Positions 60,263-64,000 of a DNA stretch of 64,000 bases are shown piece by piece. The stretch comes from Laguncularia racemosa (Eukaryota > Streptophyta > Magnoliopsida > Myrtales > Combretaceae). Below the pieces are notes generated by a model. It was not told the DNA's origin, searched no databases, and saw only the letters and a list, made by a program, of their open reading frames with translations. The number at the start of each line of letters is the position of its first letter. Position 1 is the first letter of the stretch. A program made the position numbers and the translations under genes. The stretch lies in NCBI GenBank assembly GCA_037954665.1, contig JBBMOL010000138.1:1550001-1614000 (forward strand), read 5' to 3'.

Positions 60263-61279
60263 GCTGATCATACACTACTTGTTAAGAGATCACACGCTGG
60301 GAAAAGTGCTATATTGATAGTCTATGTCGATGATATTATTATATCTGGAAATGATGAGGAGGAATTATAGAATTTGAAGAAGTACTTGTCAGTAGAGTTT
60401 GAAGTTAAAGATCTTGGAAATCTTAAATATTTCCTTGGAATGGAAGTAGCTAGATCAAGGAAAGGCATCGTTGTTTCTCAGAGGAAATATATTCTAGATC
60501 TCCTAAAGGAGACCGGCATGCTTGGATGCAAACCAGTAGATACTCCTATGGATAGTCAGAAGAAACTTGGCACCGGAAAAGAAAGTACATTTGTAGACAA
60601 GGGGAGATATCAACGACTTGTTGGACGCCTAATTTATCTTTCACACACTCGACCAGATATTGGTTTTGCAGTAAGTGTTGTAAGTCAATTCATGTACAGT
60701 CCTATAGAAGAACACATGGAAGCAGTCTACAAGATCCTTAGATATCTGAAGATGACACTAGGGAAAGGTCTATTCTTTAGAAAAACAGAAAATCGTGATA
60801 TTTAAGTTTATTTAGATGCAGATTGAGCAGGAAATATCATTGACAGACGGTCAACTTCTGGGCACTGTTCTTTTGTCTAGGGTAACCTTGTTACCTGGAG
60901 GAGCAAGAAGCAATCGGTGGTAGCTAGAAGTAGTGCAGAAGCTGAATACAGAGCACTGGCACAAGGAATTTGTGAAGGGATTTGGATAAAAAGGGTTCTT
61001 AGTGAACTGGGACAAATAAGTTCATCTCCCATCCTGATGAAGTGTGATAATCAGGCAGCTATCAGCATAGCAAAGAATCAAGTGCATCACGACAGGACTA
61101 AGCACGTTGAAATTGACAGACATTTCATCACAGAGAAGGTGACTAGTGAGACTGTTAAATTAAACTATATTCCTACCAAGCAACAAACTGCAGACATCCT
61201 CACCAAAGCCCTACTTAGATTGAACTTTGAAGACTTTATTTTCAAGCTGGGATTATATGATATATATTCTTCAGCTTGA
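60263..61279 (+). pseudogene. Copia-5 C-terminal RT and RNase H, interrupted by stops
   Basis: The reading frame is unchanged from the previous ORF. It carries YVDDIIISGNDEEE (active site intact) and LKYFLGMEVARSRKGIVVSQ (60374-60805), then the RNase H part 60917-61279 (SSAEAEYRALAQGICEGIWI, ADILTKALL). In-frame stops lie at 60368-60370 (TAG), 60803-60805 (TAA), 60824-60826 (TGA) and 60878-60880 (TAG). No frameshift is needed, so only nonsense changes disable this part. Confidence 0.9.
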
Positions 61280-61286
61280 GGGGGAG

Positions 61287-61534
61287 TGTTGAAGATTCAA
61301 AAGTTAGAGCTATATTTATATTTTAGGAAAGTTATATCTTTAGGAAAGTTTTTTTTAGGAGTAAAAGGAGAGATCGGTTGTGATCTTTTCCTATGATTCT
61401 GCTTTCTAATTTCTAGGACAGAATTAAACTAGTGGGTTTTATTTCCTTTATTAGATTTCCTTTGTATATATATATATATGTCAATGTAATAATTTTTGTT
61501 CAAGAGAGAATAAGAAAAATTCCAAATCTCTTCA
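61287..61534 (+). repeat. Copia-5 3' LTR
   Basis: 248-bp partner of the 5' LTR, followed by the target-site copy aaaag. Confidence 0.93.
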
Positions 61535-63625
61535 AAAAGTAACATCCATACTGACAAAAAATCTCCTGGAGGGAGGATGATAACATTTATAACCTTTCTA
61601 TGTAAGAGAATACCCAATAAACACACGTTTAAGGGCTTTATGGTTAAGTTTCCCAGCATTTCTAGTGTGAACAAACAAACTTAGCCAAACACCTTTGGAG
61701 GAACAATATATTCATTCTTACCCTTTAAAACTTCTAGAGGGCTCTAAAAATCAAGGGTTTTAAGTGGCATTCTATTGATAAGATAAGCAGCTACTAAAAT
61801 AGCATCTCTCCAAAAAGGTTTTGATAGATTCATAGTGAACATAAGAGATCTCACCACTCCTAACAAATGCCAATTTTTCCTTTCAGCAAACCCATTTTGT
61901 GCACTAGTGTAAAGACAATTGGTTTGATGTATTATCCCATTGGATTTCAAATAAACACCGAAGTTTTTATCCATGTATTCAGTGCCACTATTAGTTCTCA
62001 AGATTCTTATCTTGGCATTGAATTGAGTATATATCATCTTATGAAATGATTGAAAGCAAGAAAAAACTTCATTTTTTGCTTTTAACAAATATACCCATGT
62101 CATTCTAGTGCAACAGTCTATAAAAGTAACAAACCAGCGACTTCCCGACAAAGAAATTGTTTGAGTAAGACCCCATACATTAGAATGGATAGTCATAAAG
62201 GAATACTACTTCTATTATTATGTAAAGAATAAGAGTTTCTAGTGTGCTTGGCATACTCACAAGCATCACAAAACAAAGATTCGGACCGAGTTCTCGAAAA
62301 TAAACTGGGATATAACTTCTTTAAAACAAAAAAAGATGGATGTCCTAACCACCTATGCCACTGTACTATTTCTTGGTTTACATCCTTATTATCTCCAAAA
62401 AAGGCTTGACCGGAGTCTAGTTCCATGAATCATGTATAAGCCATCATGCAATCTATCACTAACAATCCTCTTCCTGGTTTGAAGGTCCTGAAAAACACAA
62501 TGATCAAGGAAGAACACAATTTTATAGTTCAGAGCTTTGGTGATGGAACTAACAGATAAAAGATTAATAGGAAACTCTAGTACATGGAGATCAGATGAAA
62601 GCTTAACTTTAGGAGTACAAATAATAGAACCTGTTCCTGAGACAGGAGTTAACGAGCCATAAGCCTTTTTGACATTCTCCCCTTTACATGAAGAATAGTT
62701 TTGAAGGTATTTTGAAGAGCCTATCATGTGTCTATTCGCACCAGAGTCAACAATCCAAGAATTAAGGTGAGCAATAAAGGCAATACCTGATTGCACATAA
62801 TTGGATGTGGCACTGGTGGAAGAATCAAGTTTGGTCAGGAGGTGACGAAGATACTGAATTTCATCAGAAAACAGAGTTTCTCTAGAGCCTGTTTTGTTGG
62901 ATGCTGCCACAGAATCTATACTACATTTGCTTGAGCCCTTGATGAACTGATTCGTTTTCCCCTACGACCTGTAGTTGTTTGACCATGTAGCTTCCAGTAA
63001 GTCTCCTTTGTATGCTTTGGCTTCCCACAATAGTCACAGTGCAAGTGATTTTTATCAAAAGTGATTGCCTTTGACTGTACATGAGAAACAGTTAACCCAG
63101 ACTTCTCGACTGGTGTTGCTGTCTTTTTCAACCAAATTTTGAAATAGGACAGCATCTTCTATACAATGTGCTTGGAGATCCTGATAATAATCTATCTCCT
63201 GCCATAACCTACTTAATTTAGAAAAATACTCAGTGATTATCAACTCACCTTATTTTATGCCATGGATTTATTCCGAATTTAAAAAATCTAGGCATCATTT
63301 CCTTTGTGAGGATAGGTATGTTTAGTTGAGTTCCAAATTTTCTCAGCAATGTCAAGTAATAAATACTGTTTGGAAATTTGAGGATGCATAGTATTCAAAA
63401 GCCATATCATAACTAGTGAGTTTTCATAATCCCATTGAGTATAAGTAGCATCAAAAACCTCCAGGGGTTTTTTTCTCCAGTAATACATCCTAGCGACCTC
63501 CTGGATTTAATAAATAGCAAACAAGCACGTGACCAAGCATGATACATACCAGCCCCATCAGGTTTTGCAGCACTAATTTGTGAGAAAGAACCATTATTTA
63601 CTACCTTAGTATCCTCCATAGACAC
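61535..63625 (-). pseudogene. Copia-6 gag, protease and integrase remains
   Basis: Gag 63413-63625 and 63288-63488; zinc knuckle 62916-63155, last Cys changed to Tyr (CDYCGKPKHTKETY); protease 62389-62910 (WIVDSGANRHM); integrase finger 62193-62426 (HRWLGHPS…CDACEYAKH); core 61744-62196. Two of the three integrase acids are Asn: HSNVWG and RTNSGTEY. The third (NGFAERKN) is intact. Frames overlap out of phase. Confidence 0.83.
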
Positions 63626-63669
63626 AAGAATAATAGAGCTTGGTTAAACGACGGAGAACGGACGGCAAA

Positions 63670-64000
63670 CACAAGCTATTTAGAGAACACAAGCTAAATT
63701 TCTACCACCTATGCTATCGGACCATTCACTGGCAGTTATACACTTTGATTATGGACGTGGGGATTGAAAAACCCCTTTTAAGTTTTTCAACTTTTGGGCA
63801 GATTATAGGGATTTCAAGGAGATAATGAGTTGTGGCTGGAAGGAAGAAGTGGAAGGTTCCAAGATGTTTTAGGTGGTGAAGAAGCTAAAACAACTTAAGC
63901 TGGCATTTAAAGCCTTGAACAAATAAGAATATTCGGACTTGTCCAGCCGGGTGAAGATTGCAAAGGATCACTTAGCCCAAGTCCAAGAGAGGATGCTTAC
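63670..64000 (+). mobile_element. LINE-D fragment, running off the window edge
   Basis: Plus-strand LINE ORF2 linker between endonuclease and RT: PMLSDHSLAVIHFDYGRG, TPFKFFNFWADYRDFKEIM and VKKLKQLKLAFKALN, comparable with LINE-C at about 47870-48110. The edge shared with Copia-6 (about 63640-63670) is not precise. Confidence 0.75.

Larger units (their letters stand above)
56286..61534 (+). mobile_element. Copia-5, youngest full-length LTR retrotransposon
   Basis: Plus-strand Copia element nested in Copia-6. The 5' LTR is 56286-56549, followed at once by a perfect initiator-Met primer binding site (tggtatcagagcc, 56550-56562). The polypurine tract is gagggggag (61278-61286) and the 3' LTR 61287-61534. 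The LTRs differ by three substitutions, a 15-bp gap and a 1-bp gap (about 98.8% over aligned bases). Coding frames run gag, protease, integrase, RT, RNase H. Confidence 0.95.
54160..63640 (-). mobile_element. Copia-6, split by Copia-5
   Basis: Minus-strand Copia element. The low-coordinate part (54160-56285) holds the 3' LTR, RNase H, RT and linker. The high-coordinate part (61535-63640) holds the linker, integrase, protease and gag. Across Copia-5 the linker reading frame continues. The 5' LTR and primer site are missing; gag begins near 63622 and LINE-D sequence follows. Confidence 0.85.

Noticed and set aside
45570..64000. Search for SOS1 exon 16 (expected to begin VQAAYW) in the rest of the window
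   Set aside because: No frame after an AG matches; the exon is taken to lie beyond 64000.
1..64000. CRISPR arrays, tRNA and rRNA genes, bacterial-type operons
   Set aside because: No regular spacer arrays or RNA gene structures; tRNA-like matches are primer binding sites of LTR elements and the SINE promoter.

Overview
The window is plant nuclear DNA, AT-rich, with GT-AG introns and many Copia-type LTR retrotransposons and L1-type LINEs. One host gene is recognisable: a plus-strand SOS1/NHX7-type plasma-membrane Na+/H+ antiporter. The protein resembles eudicot SOS1 proteins. Very short introns (70-98 nt) alternate with giant transposon-filled ones, which suggests a woody eudicot; grapevine is my guess, but I cannot prove the species.

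Layout. 1-6534 is upstream DNA. It holds a 4.1 kb element made of two ~1.2 kb inverted arms (244-1415 and 3131-4361), then AT-rich DNA and the leader, which carries a 7-codon uORF. 6535-45569 holds fifteen SOS1 exons that join in frame (1609 nt, 536 complete codons). They encode the whole membrane exchanger domain and the start of the cytosolic tail. The remaining exons (cyclic-nucleotide-binding-like and autoinhibitory regions) are not in the window, so intron 15 exceeds 18.4 kb.

Intron contents. Intron 3 has a Ty3/gypsy gag relic. Intron 7 has a tandem duplication that left two relic copies of exon 8, and a tiny retro-insertion with a 16-bp target duplication. Intron 9 has Copia-1 with Copia-2 nested inside it and a 5'-truncated LINE (LINE-B). 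Intron 10 has an LTR element 'D' containing LINE-A and Copia-3; Copia-3 has a LINE segment in place of part of its integrase. Intron 12 has Copia-4 with perfect target duplications and appears to use a GC-AG splice pair. Intron 14 has a probable tRNA-derived SINE. Intron 15 has a near-complete LINE (LINE-C), a Copia gag fragment, Copia-6 interrupted by the young Copia-5, and another LINE fragment (LINE-D).

All transposon reading frames I examined carry stops, frameshifts or lost catalytic residues. Copia-5 is the youngest: its LTRs differ by 3 substitutions plus two small gaps. I found no rRNA or tRNA gene, no CRISPR array and no second host gene. I did not find a new multi-gene system. The most unusual features are the exon-8 duplication, the LINE/Copia segment exchange, the GC-AG intron and the large promoter-proximal inverted repeat.
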